The notes: generated by a model not told the origin, from the sequence alone. A stretch of 6,298 nt of DNA from JALNYB01 sp023230065 (GCA_034006405.1 JAVESW010000077.1:1-6298); one strand, 5' to 3'; shown: positions 1-5,939, numbered from the stretch's first letter. Program-made: numbers and translations.

Positions 1-2579
1 AGTCGGCACAAGAAGTTGCAAAGATCATTTCTATCGCAAACAAGAACGAGTTCCGTGTTGTATCCAGCAACAACCCTGAATGGGCTGTTGATGGAACGAA
101 ATATCCTCAGGGAGGCATACTCGTAGATCTTTCAAGGATTGACGAGGTCGTTAATTTCGATCGTATCGCAATGTCTGTGAAGGTCGGAGCAGGATGCACA
201 TGGAAAACACTTATCGACATTTGTGCAAAAGAAGGATTCATCCTCGGTTCATATCCTACGGACACATCCACAACTGTAGGATCCTGGGTAGTTGCCAACG
301 GAATGGGGATCGGTTCATATAAGAACGGATCTGCAAAAAGCAACGTCCTCAATCTTCAGGTGGTCGCAGCAGATGCAACCACCCTTGAGACCGGATACGA
401 CAAGATCGGATATTATATGTCTGGTTACAACCTCACACAGTTATTCTCAGGATCTGAGGGAACACTCGGAATAATCACAATGGCAACACTCAAGGTGCTG
501 CCTGCAGGCATTACAAAAGCCATTGCATACGAATTCCCTGAATTCAAGGACATCAGCAAACCTTTGCAGAAATTAGTGCACCATGCAAGCATAAAGCCGT
601 ATGATATCTCGTACAGCAGCGTAAGCAAAGCACTCCTTGTCGTACTTCAGGGAGCAGAGGAATTCATAACTCTCGAGGAACAGGAGATCGATGCCATTAT
701 CGGTGATTCTGCAAAAAAGATCGATGGGGCACCTATATGGGAAGAAAGATGCGGATCCAAAAATGACGGAGTCGAGGTCATCGTACCTGTAAAGGATTGG
801 GAAGCATTTGTTATCGATCTCGGAGATGATGTAGTATTCGGGTCCATCGCAGACCGCAGTACAGCACTTTTCATCACATTAGGAGAGACAGCGAACACAC
901 TCGGTGAGAAAGCAGCAAAATATGGCGGTAGGGCCGTATCATCTGTTTCATTTGAATGGACACCTTCTTCGTTAGATGTTCATGAAGATTCGGATCTTTC
1001 AAGAGCTGTCACGCCAGAGATCATTTCTAAACTCGAAGATATTGTAGGAAAGAACAATGTTACCACCAACGGTGTGGATCTTATTCTTTACAGCAAGGAT
1101 ATGGCGCCACTGCCTAAAATGGCAGGCATGGCATTCAACAACATGCCGGATGTTGTTGTAAGGCCCTCAAAGGTCAAAGAGATCTCAGAGATTGCCGCAT
1201 TAGCATACAAACACGGTATTCCAATGGTTCCCAGAGGAAATTCATCATGGGGACTCGGAGGATGTATGCCCACCAGTGGTGGAATCGTCATAGATATGTC
1301 ATCAAAGATGAATGGCATCATAGATATGGATCCTATTGGAATGTATGTCAAGGCCGGAGCAGGAATCACTTGGAAAGAACTTCTCGAGGCCTGCATGAAA
1401 AAAGGATTCATAATAGGTTCATATCCATCAAGTTTCCCGTCAGCTACTATAGGAGCTTGGCTTTCAACCAATGGGATGGGAGTAGGTTCGTATAAATACG
1501 GGGCTGCAAAGGATAATGTTCTCAATATGGAGGTCGTTCTCTGTGATGGAACAGTGCTCAAGACAGGATACGATAATATTGGAGCCTACAAGTCAGGTTA
1601 CAATTTAAATCAGATCTTCTCTGGATCAGAGGGAACACTTTGTGTTTTCGGGACTGTTACATTCAGGATGTATCCGATGGGTACCATCAAGCCGTTAGCA
1701 TATGAGTATGAGGCATTCAGGGACATGAATGCAGCAATTCAGGCGATCGTCAATAATCCAAGTGTCAAACCTCTCCACATCTCATTCGCGGATCACAATC
1801 ACTATGAGAATCAGAGAAAAGCAGGATGTCATACACCCGATGTTAAGAATCTTCTCATGCTGACCATTCAGGGAGATGATAAATTCAACGCGCTCGAAGA
1901 GCAGACATTGGATGCTATCGTCTCTAAGAACGGCGGAAAGAAAGTTTCCGATGATATAGCAGCTCACGAGTGGGAAGAGAGATGTTATGAGTTCAGGGCA
2001 AGGAAGGTCGGAGTCGGAGAGATCCCAGCAGAAGTCGTTGTACCTACACACGAGTGGGGAGCGTTCTCGGATGTATGTTATGATGGTTTCAAGAAAATGA
2101 AGATGGAGGTCGGAGGCATCATCGGTAATGTCATCGACCGCAATACTGCATTGTATATGCCCTATTATTTCAAGGATGATGAATCGCTGTTGGGAATGAC
2201 TGCATTTGCATTCAATTTCTATCTTGGAGACAGGGCTACAGAATTCGGTGGAAGGACCACAGGATTCGGTGTGTTCTTTGCATGGAATCTTGATAATATC
2301 CACAATGCTGATACAGTTGCTTATATGAGAGCACTCAAGACCAAGCTCGATCCCCATGATGTGGTCAATCCAGGTCATGTTGTATGCGGAAGCACAAGGT
2401 TTGGAATAAACATGGGCAAACAGCTCATGGGCTTGGGAAGTAGCGTTATGCAGCTTGCAAAGAAGATGCTTCCTGTCAACACGACCTTCGCGGACAATAG
2501 GGCAAGGTTCAGATACAACATCCTCGAGGAACGTAAGGCCGAGGACAGGGTTCACGAGCTCGGAAAAGGAACTCAGTAA
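1..2579 (+). CDS. FAD-linked oxidase (GlcD / D-lactate dehydrogenase-like) with tandem FAD-binding units, 5' partial
   Basis: The frame is open from the window edge (first full codon at base 3), giving 858 residues with the true start outside; the ATG at 171 lies inside a domain and is not the start. Two copies of a PCMH-type FAD-binding domain plus FAD-oxidase C-terminal domain are visible. Copy 2 (about residues 336-793) has the canonical PRGNSSWGLGG loop (410-420), SGYNLNQIFSGSEGTL (531-546) and the closing LDPHDVVNPG (782-791). Copy 1 (1 to about 325) keeps SGYNLTQLFSGSEGTLG (140-156) and WEERC but not the glycine-rich loop or the NPG close. Members of this family oxidise 2-hydroxy acids such as lactate or glycolate with FAD; substrate and electron acceptor are not readable here. 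No FeS domain is fused after copy 2; a tail of about 65 residues ends the protein. No signal peptide or membrane segment is seen in the visible part. The family call is firm, the substrate unknown. Confidence 0.9.
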   Translation, partial: SAQEVAKIISIANKNEFRVVSSNNPEWAVDGTKYPQGGILVDLSRIDEVVNFDRIAMSVKVGAGCTWKTLIDICAKEGFILGSYPTDTSTTVGSWVVANGMGIGSYKNGSAKSNVLNLQVVAADATTLETGYDKIGYYMSGYNLTQLFSGSEGTLGIITMATLKVLPAGITKAIAYEFPEFKDISKPLQKLVHHASIKPYDISYSSVSKALLVVLQGAEEFITLEEQEIDAIIGDSAKKIDGAPIWEERCGSKNDGVEVIVPVKDWEAFVIDLGDDVVFGSIADRSTALFITLGETANTLGEKAAKYGGRAVSSVSFEWTPSSLDVHEDSDLSRAVTPEIISKLEDIVGKNNVTTNGVDLILYSKDMAPLPKMAGMAFNNMPDVVVRPSKVKEISEIAALAYKHGIPMVPRGNSSWGLGGCMPTSGGIVIDMSSKMNGIIDMDPIGMYVKAGAGITWKELLEACMKKGFIIGSYPSSFPSATIGAWLSTNGMGVGSYKYGAAKDNVLNMEVVLCDGTVLKTGYDNIGAYKSGYNLNQIFSGSEGTLCVFGTVTFRMYPMGTIKPLAYEYEAFRDMNAAIQAIVNNPSVKPLHISFADHNHYENQRKAGCHTPDVKNLLMLTIQGDDKFNALEEQTLDAIVSKNGGKKVSDDIAAHEWEERCYEFRARKVGVGEIPAEVVVPTHEWGAFSDVCYDGFKKMKMEVGGIIGNVIDRNTALYMPYYFKDDESLLGMTAFAFNFYLGDRATEFGGRTTGFGVFFAWNLDNIHNADTVAYMRALKTKLDPHDVVNPGHVVCGSTRFGINMGKQLMGLGSSVMQLAKKMLPVNTTFADNRARFRYNILEERKAEDRVHELGKGTQ

Positions 2580-2598
2580 TATTATTACTAAACTTTTT
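2576..2598 (+). terminator. Possible terminator of the FAD-oxidase gene
   Basis: A 13-base inverted repeat, GTAATATTATTAC (2576-2588), overlaps the TAA stop and is followed by a run of five T (2594-2598). The stem is AT-only apart from its end pairs, so the T run is probably the more important part, as in archaeal oligo-T termination. Confidence 0.4.
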
Positions 2599-2636
2599 AC
2601 ATAAATCTTTTTGTTTTATAATTTTAAAGGACGGAG
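2597..2636 (+). promoter_or_regulatory. Candidate promoter and ribosome-binding site of the GNAT gene
   Basis: Two TATA-like stretches precede the gene: TTTACATAAATC (about 2596-2607) and TTTTATAAT (about 2614-2622). The first would place transcription start near 2628, leaving a short leader with GGAG (2633-2636) four bases before the ATG at 2641. The second would place it at or just past the ATG. The first fits the start codon better, but the sequence does not decide between them. Confidence 0.35.
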
Positions 2637-2640
2637 TGTC

Positions 2641-3126
2641 ATGCAGATCCGCAATATGGCAATTACAGACTACGAAACGGTTTACAATATGTGGTTCGAT
2701 TCACCAGGTATCGGTGTAATGAGCATTGATGATTCCATGGACGGAATAAGGATATTCTTGGAAAGGAATCCTGATACCTGTCTGGTTGCTGTCGACGGCG
2801 AGAGAGTGATAGGTGTCATAATGTGCGGATTTGACGGGCGTAGAGCATATATCTATCATTTTATTGTCGATAAAGATCATCGTGGACAGAATGTAGGTAC
2901 GACGCTTATCGAGACACTTATAACGAGGTTAGAAGCGATGCATGTCAATAAGGTGGCATTGGTGGCATTTTCTGATAATGAAAAAGCCAATGAATTTTGG
3001 AAGGCTCGCGGATTCAAAGAAAGACCAGATCTCAATTATCTAGATCGTCAGATAAACGCAGAAAATATTTGGTTGAATAAAGACGTTGTACTCAAATTTT
3101 ATTCAGCAGATCTTTCACGTCGTTGA
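2641..3126 (+). CDS. GNAT-family N-acetyltransferase
   Basis: This 161-residue protein has the size and layout of a single-domain GNAT enzyme, which transfers an acetyl group from acetyl-CoA to an amine. The N-terminus MQIRNMAITDYETVYNMW is the usual first strand and helix. Motif A is VDKDHRGQNVGTTLIETL (about 76-93); R81..G86 forms the pyrophosphate-binding loop, with Asn84 where a Gly is common. Motif B is NEKANEFWKARGFKER, typical of the RimI-like branch. The start at 2641 is preferred over an in-frame TTG at 2611 because the extra residues are not GNAT-like and GGAG lies just before the ATG. It lies 61 bases after the FAD-oxidase gene, probably as its own unit. The last 35 bases overlap the end of the convergent HAD gene. 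The acceptor (protein N-terminus, small amine or antibiotic) cannot be told. Confidence 0.88.
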   Translation: MQIRNMAITDYETVYNMWFDSPGIGVMSIDDSMDGIRIFLERNPDTCLVAVDGERVIGVIMCGFDGRRAYIYHFIVDKDHRGQNVGTTLIETLITRLEAMHVNKVALVAFSDNEKANEFWKARGFKERPDLNYLDRQINAENIWLNKDVVLKFYSADLSRR

Positions 3127-3772
3127 TTGTATCGATATTATCTCCGGCCCTTTTCCAATCTTCAGATGTGTATCCGCCACACAGTACGCCGTAGAATCCT
3201 GCACCGGAGTCTTTCGCAGTTAACCAATCGAATTTGTGGTCGCCTATGAATAAGATCTCTTCGGGTTTGACATTTAGAGCACACGCAAGATTGTACATGG
3301 CTTTAGGGGAGGGTTTGGCTTCTTCTTCAGGGAAATCATCTCTTGCAATGATGGCATCGAATTCATCATAAAGGCCGTTTATGCGGAGTATGCGTTCTGC
3401 ATAGGCGCGACCTCCTCTTGTTAGAATGCCCACTTTATATCCTTTTTTCTTTAATAATGATAAGACTTCTGGTGCTCCGTTGAATGGTTTAGCAATATTG
3501 GCGTTTTCCATTTCGACTGCTGTAGCTTTTTTCGATACGCGGCCTTGAATAGTGTACACATCCGCCTCTCTTCCATGTTCTATGAGCCAATTGATGCCGC
3601 TGTCCAATTCGAATTTAGAGCCATCTTTTCTGTTAATTGCAGATTCTGGAACGCCCATTGTCACCATCTCATCGAACATCACATTGGCTAATTTTACATA
3701 GTCAACCTTTGTTTTCATGAAAGTGCCATCCATGTCAAAACCGACAGCCTTGTATTTGGGATCCAGTGCCAT
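3092..3772 (-). CDS. HAD-superfamily phosphatase (phosphoglycolate phosphatase-like)
   Basis: This 226-residue protein carries all four HAD motifs: DMDGT (Asp13 nucleophile, Asp15 acid/base), Thr118 in GILTRGG, a Lys in AKPSPKAM (153 or 157), and GDHKFD (Asp178 and Asp182, Mg binding). A helical cap of about 75 residues lies between motifs I and II, as in C1-cap enzymes such as phosphoglycolate phosphatase. The frame is open upstream to 3826, but the ATG at 3772 is preferred: MALDPKYKAVGFDMDGT is the normal family N-terminus, the added stretch is not conserved-looking, and the TATA box at 3802-3810 predicts transcription start near 3780. The mRNA would then be nearly leaderless, and no Shine-Dalgarno is seen. 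It lies directly downstream of rnpB on the same strand and converges on the GNAT gene. The substrate is unknown; repair of 2-phosphoglycolate or another small phosphate ester is plausible. Confidence 0.88.
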   Translation of the reverse strand: MALDPKYKAVGFDMDGTFMKTKVDYVKLANVMFDEMVTMGVPESAINRKDGSKFELDSGINWLIEHGREADVYTIQGRVSKKATAVEMENANIAKPFNGAPEVLSLLKKKGYKVGILTRGGRAYAERILRINGLYDEFDAIIARDDFPEEEAKPSPKAMYNLACALNVKPEEILFIGDHKFDWLTAKDSGAGFYGVLCGGYTSEDWKRAGDNIDTINDVKDLLNKI

Positions 3773-3801
3773 AATGCAAAGAGATGGTAACATATGATAA
3801 A

Positions 3802-3810
3802 AGTTTATAG
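3802..3810 (-). promoter_or_regulatory. TATA box of the HAD phosphatase gene
   Basis: On the minus strand this reads CTATAAACT. Its centre lies about 34 bases before the ATG at 3772, which puts the expected start point near 3780 and leaves a leader of under ten bases. It sits between the rnpB 3' end and the HAD gene, so the two need not share a transcript. Confidence 0.5.
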
Positions 3811-3814
3811 ATTG

Positions 3815-3819
3815 AAAAA
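3815..3819 (-). terminator. Oligo-T terminator of rnpB
   Basis: Five T on the minus strand begin two bases past the last paired base of the RNase P RNA terminal helix (3822). A T run directly after a stable RNA is the usual archaeal stop signal. Read-through into the HAD gene is possible but not required. Confidence 0.5.
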
Positions 3820-3821
3820 GT

Positions 3822-4122
3822 GTCAAGTCCGAGTAGTACCCCCCCTTCTGTTTCAGGCAGCATTCGACTATGCGCTCTACCCGCCGGTCCCGAGCAGCTC
3901 ATCCCGGCTGTATGAGTTTGCTCCGATGAGGTGTCGCCGTTTCACCAAATCTTCGGGAATGTCACTGTCAGCAGATCATCCTGTTTACCGAAGCTGTGTC
4001 GTTTCTGGGCCCTTGCCAAAGCTCTCGCCTTGCCGAATTTCTCGGCTCATCTTGCTCTATGGAGGAGGGAAGTTCCTCAGCTGGACAAAAGTCCTACCGT
4101 CGGCCGCCCTCTCGGTCTTGAC
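3822..4122 (-). ncRNA. rnpB: RNase P RNA (archaeal type A)
   Basis: This is the catalytic RNA of RNase P, which trims the 5' leader from precursor tRNAs. The ends are set by helix P1: GTCAAGACCGAG (4122-4111) pairs with CTCGGACTTGAC (3833-3822) in 11 of 12 positions. In order along the RNA: a P3-like hairpin GGAC-TTTT-GTCC (4094-4083); conserved region I, GAGGAACTTCC (4078-4068), followed by CTCCATAGAGCA; a hairpin GCCGA-GAAAT-TCGGC; CCAGAAACGACAC (about 4008-3996); CGGTAAAC (3990-3983) and GGTGAAACGG in the specificity domain; CGGAGCAAAC (about 3925-3916); CGGGTAGAGCGCATAG; GAATGCTGCC; and conserved region V, ACAGAAGGGGGGG (3851-3839). The order matches bacterial and archaeal type-A RNase P RNA throughout. 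The length of about 301 nt is normal. It has its own TATA box and T-run terminator. The exact 5' and 3' bases are inferred from P1. Confidence 0.95.
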
Positions 4123-4140
4123 GTTGGATTTATGGATTGG

Positions 4141-4150
4141 ATATATTAAG
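4141..4150 (-). promoter_or_regulatory. rnpB: TATA box of rnpB
   Basis: On the minus strand this reads CTTAATATAT. Its centre is about 24 bases upstream of the predicted RNA 5' end at 4122, the spacing expected for an archaeal promoter. It resembles the element upstream of the tRNA-Leu gene (CTTATTAAG). Confidence 0.65.
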
Positions 4151-4170
4151 CATTGTCTATCATATTTTTG

Positions 4171-4195
4171 TTAAACATATTTAATACATGTTTAA
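4171..4195 (+). promoter_or_regulatory. Operator candidate 1 for the TetR-family regulator
   Basis: This 25-bp element has perfect 8-bp inverted arms, TTAAACAT and ATGTTTAA, separated by 9 bp. It matches operator candidate 2 in 22 of 25 positions and shares with it the unbroken 16-mer TTTAATACATGTTTAA. It lies 81 bp before the TetR start codon and about 20 bp upstream of the divergent rnpB TATA box. Dyads of this size next to a TetR gene are commonly bound by its product; that assignment is inference. Confidence 0.6.
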
Positions 4196-4238
4196 ATAGT
4201 TGAATATTTGAAAATAGGAAATAAATAAATATCAATAA

Positions 4239-4263
4239 TTAAATGTGTTTAATACATGTTTAA
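4239..4263 (+). promoter_or_regulatory. Operator candidate 2, overlapping the likely tetR promoter
   Basis: This second copy of the 25-bp element has one perfect arm (ATGTTTAA) and one arm with 6 of 8 matches (TTAAATGT). A nested inverted repeat, ATTAAA-TGTG-TTTAAT (4238-4253), adds to the symmetry. It contains TTTAATAC (about 4248-4255), a TATA-like stretch centred about 25 bp before the ATG at 4276, so a leaderless transcript could begin at the start codon. A protein bound here would block TBP directly, which suits autorepression. Confidence 0.6.
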
Positions 4264-4275
4264 TCAGGTTTTATA

Positions 4276-4842
4276 ATGAACTGCGATGAAATAAAAGACA
4301 AGATCAGATTGGCAACGAGGACCTTGCTGATAAACTGCGATGATGTGGAAAAAGTAACGACGAGAGCAATAGCTTCTGAAGCTGATGTGAATCCTGCAAT
4401 GATCAATTACTATTTCGGTACCAAGGATGAATTGCTTAGAAGCGAGATAGACCACATAATATCTGATGTCACTGTTAAAGGAGGATATCTTCGCACAGGT
4501 ACAGGAAATCCCAGAAAGGTCATTTATGATTTCCTTCAGGAGATGTGTGAAAAGGAGATAGCGTTCGATAAGTACACGAAAGCTTACATTCCCGATATGA
4601 TATTAAAGGACAGGATCGAGATTCCTATGTATCTTGTGAATCTGCTGAAAGAATATTTCGGCGATAGAAAGACAGAATCTGAATGCAGAGTCATATCTTA
4701 TCAATTGGTGAGTTTTTTACAATTGATCTTTTATCGCAGTTCCGATTTCAAAGAGTATTCTGGTATCGATCTTTACGATAAGAATCAGCGTAGATTATTC
4801 ATAACCAAACAATTGGATCTCTTTATGGGGGATGTTCTCTGA
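4276..4842 (+). CDS. TetR/AcrR-family transcriptional regulator
   Basis: The protein has 188 residues, the usual length for TetR regulators, which bind DNA as dimers and release it on binding a small ligand. The N-terminal domain carries the helix-turn-helix, VTTRAIASEADVNPAMINYY (about 27-46), followed by FGTKDELL (47-54); the TT.R.IA..A.V....I.YYF..K..L pattern is characteristic. The C-terminal ligand and dimer domain (about 60-188) is divergent, as usual, and does not reveal the effector. No strong Shine-Dalgarno precedes the ATG, so the transcript may be leaderless. The stop overlaps the start of the radical SAM gene by one base (TGATG), so the two are probably co-transcribed and translationally coupled. 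Two 25-bp operator candidates lie upstream, pointing to autoregulation. The ligand may be the substrate or product of the partner enzyme, which is inference. Confidence 0.9.
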   Translation: MNCDEIKDKIRLATRTLLINCDDVEKVTTRAIASEADVNPAMINYYFGTKDELLRSEIDHIISDVTVKGGYLRTGTGNPRKVIYDFLQEMCEKEIAFDKYTKAYIPDMILKDRIEIPMYLVNLLKEYFGDRKTESECRVISYQLVSFLQLIFYRSSDFKEYSGIDLYDKNQRRLFITKQLDLFMGDVL

Positions 4843-5939
4843 TGGATACTAATGAACTTACGGATTATATGGGGTCATTCGCAGATAGATTGGTGTCGAA
4901 CGTGTTAAGATCTTCAATCAAGGATCCTAAGGAAATGGCTTTTTTGATAAAATTCGGCATATCTGTTAAAAAAGCGAACAGATTGAGAATCGAATATGAA
5001 ACAAAGGGGCTTCACATCCCGGCATTCTTGATCTCAAGTATCACAACATCATGCAATCTTTTTTGTAAAGGATGTTACGCCAGAGCCAATGGTATATGCG
5101 GAAAGCCGCAGAAGGTAGAAATGGGGATCGATAATTGGAGGTCTGTTTTCAGTCAAGCAGAGGGTCTAGGAATATCATTCAATATTTTGGCAGGCGGAGA
5201 ACCATTGATGAGAAAGGATATCTTAGAAGCGGCAGGTAAGATGAAAAATACGGTATTTCCTATATTTACAAACGGTACGATGATCGATGATACATATCTT
5301 CGTATGTTCAAAAAATATAGGAACCTCATACCGATCTTCAGTCTCGAAGGCAATAGGGAGAGTACGGATGAACGCAGAGGGGCAGGCACATATGATACAG
5401 TGATCGAGAAGATGGTTAAACTCAGAGATAACATATTGTTCTACGGGGTATCTGTTACATTGATGGAAGGTAAGACAGATGAAGTCACATCAGAAGAATT
5501 CATATCTATGCTTCATGAACTCGGTTGTAGGATTTTATTCTTCATCGAGTTCATACCTGTGAAACCAGAATCCACGAGTATGGCACCTACCGATGTCACC
5601 AGAAGATCAATGGAAGTTCGTTTGGGTACGTTAAGATCAAAGTATGATGACATGATGTTCATGTCATTTCCAGGCGATGAGAAATTTTTAGGAGGGTGTT
5701 TGGGGGCAGGCAGAGGGTTTTTCCATATCAATCCATATGGAGATGCCGAGGCGTGTCCTGCATCTCCTTATTCGGATGTTAATTTGATCAATAGCAGTCT
5801 TGAAGATGTATTAAGATCTAAATTGTTCTCGGAACTTCGTAAGGAAGGTCTATTAGAAGGCGATCATTCGGGCGGATGCATATTGTTGGAAAAGGAAGAC
5901 AAAGTAAGAGAATTGGCGAACATTAACAGAACTGTGTGA
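4842..5939 (+). CDS. Radical SAM protein with partial SPASM-like C-terminus
   Basis: The protein has 365 residues. The cluster motif is C71-NLF-C75-KG-C78 (CX3CX2C), which binds the 4Fe-4S cluster that cleaves S-adenosylmethionine to a radical; F74 precedes the second Cys, and an extra Cys86 follows. The SAM-contact motif AGGEPL is at 117-122, followed by FTNGT (142-146), FSLEG (166-170) and FFIEFIPV (233-240), standard barrel strands. The C-terminal part has Cys286, then NPYGDAEAC ending at Cys305 (the GX4C pattern of SPASM/twitch domains) and Cys346, so a second cluster is possible. The N-terminal 65 residues are helical in character, ending in HIPAFLISSITTSCN. A run of G bases lies about ten bases before the ATG, inside tetR. 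No precursor peptide, transporter or second enzyme follows; the next gene is tRNA-Leu. Peptide modification or a cofactor reaction are both possible. Confidence 0.9.
   Translation: MDTNELTDYMGSFADRLVSNVLRSSIKDPKEMAFLIKFGISVKKANRLRIEYETKGLHIPAFLISSITTSCNLFCKGCYARANGICGKPQKVEMGIDNWRSVFSQAEGLGISFNILAGGEPLMRKDILEAAGKMKNTVFPIFTNGTMIDDTYLRMFKKYRNLIPIFSLEGNRESTDERRGAGTYDTVIEKMVKLRDNILFYGVSVTLMEGKTDEVTSEEFISMLHELGCRILFFIEFIPVKPESTSMAPTDVTRRSMEVRLGTLRSKYDDMMFMSFPGDEKFLGGCLGAGRGFFHINPYGDAEACPASPYSDVNLINSSLEDVLRSKLFSELRKEGLLEGDHSGGCILLEKEDKVRELANINRTV

Noticed and set aside
1088..1561. Minus-strand open frame of 157 codons opposite the FAD-binding loop of copy 2
   Set aside because: It is an antisense shadow, and a similar shadow (107-352, minus) appears opposite the equivalent part of copy 1 simply because the two copies are homologous.
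1782..2555. Minus-strand open frame of 257 codons opposite the FAD-oxidase gene
   Set aside because: It is antisense to well-conserved motifs of copy 2 (GSEGTL is upstream, LDPHDVVNPG within). The translation is rich in Cys, His and Ile with no recognisable domain. It is a shadow of codon bias in the real gene.
2611..2640. Upstream TTG start for the GNAT gene
   Set aside because: It would add ten residues encoded by AT-rich promoter-like DNA; the ATG at 2641 has GGAG in front and gives the usual GNAT N-terminus.
3794..4174. Plus-strand open frames of 126 and 72 codons between the HAD and TetR genes
   Set aside because: They lie across the minus-strand RNase P RNA; their translations have no domain character and the first starts inside the HAD promoter region.
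4205..4216. Small dyad TATTT-GA-AAATA between the two operator candidates
   Set aside because: A 5-bp AT-only inverted repeat is expected by chance in this composition and does not match the 25-bp element.
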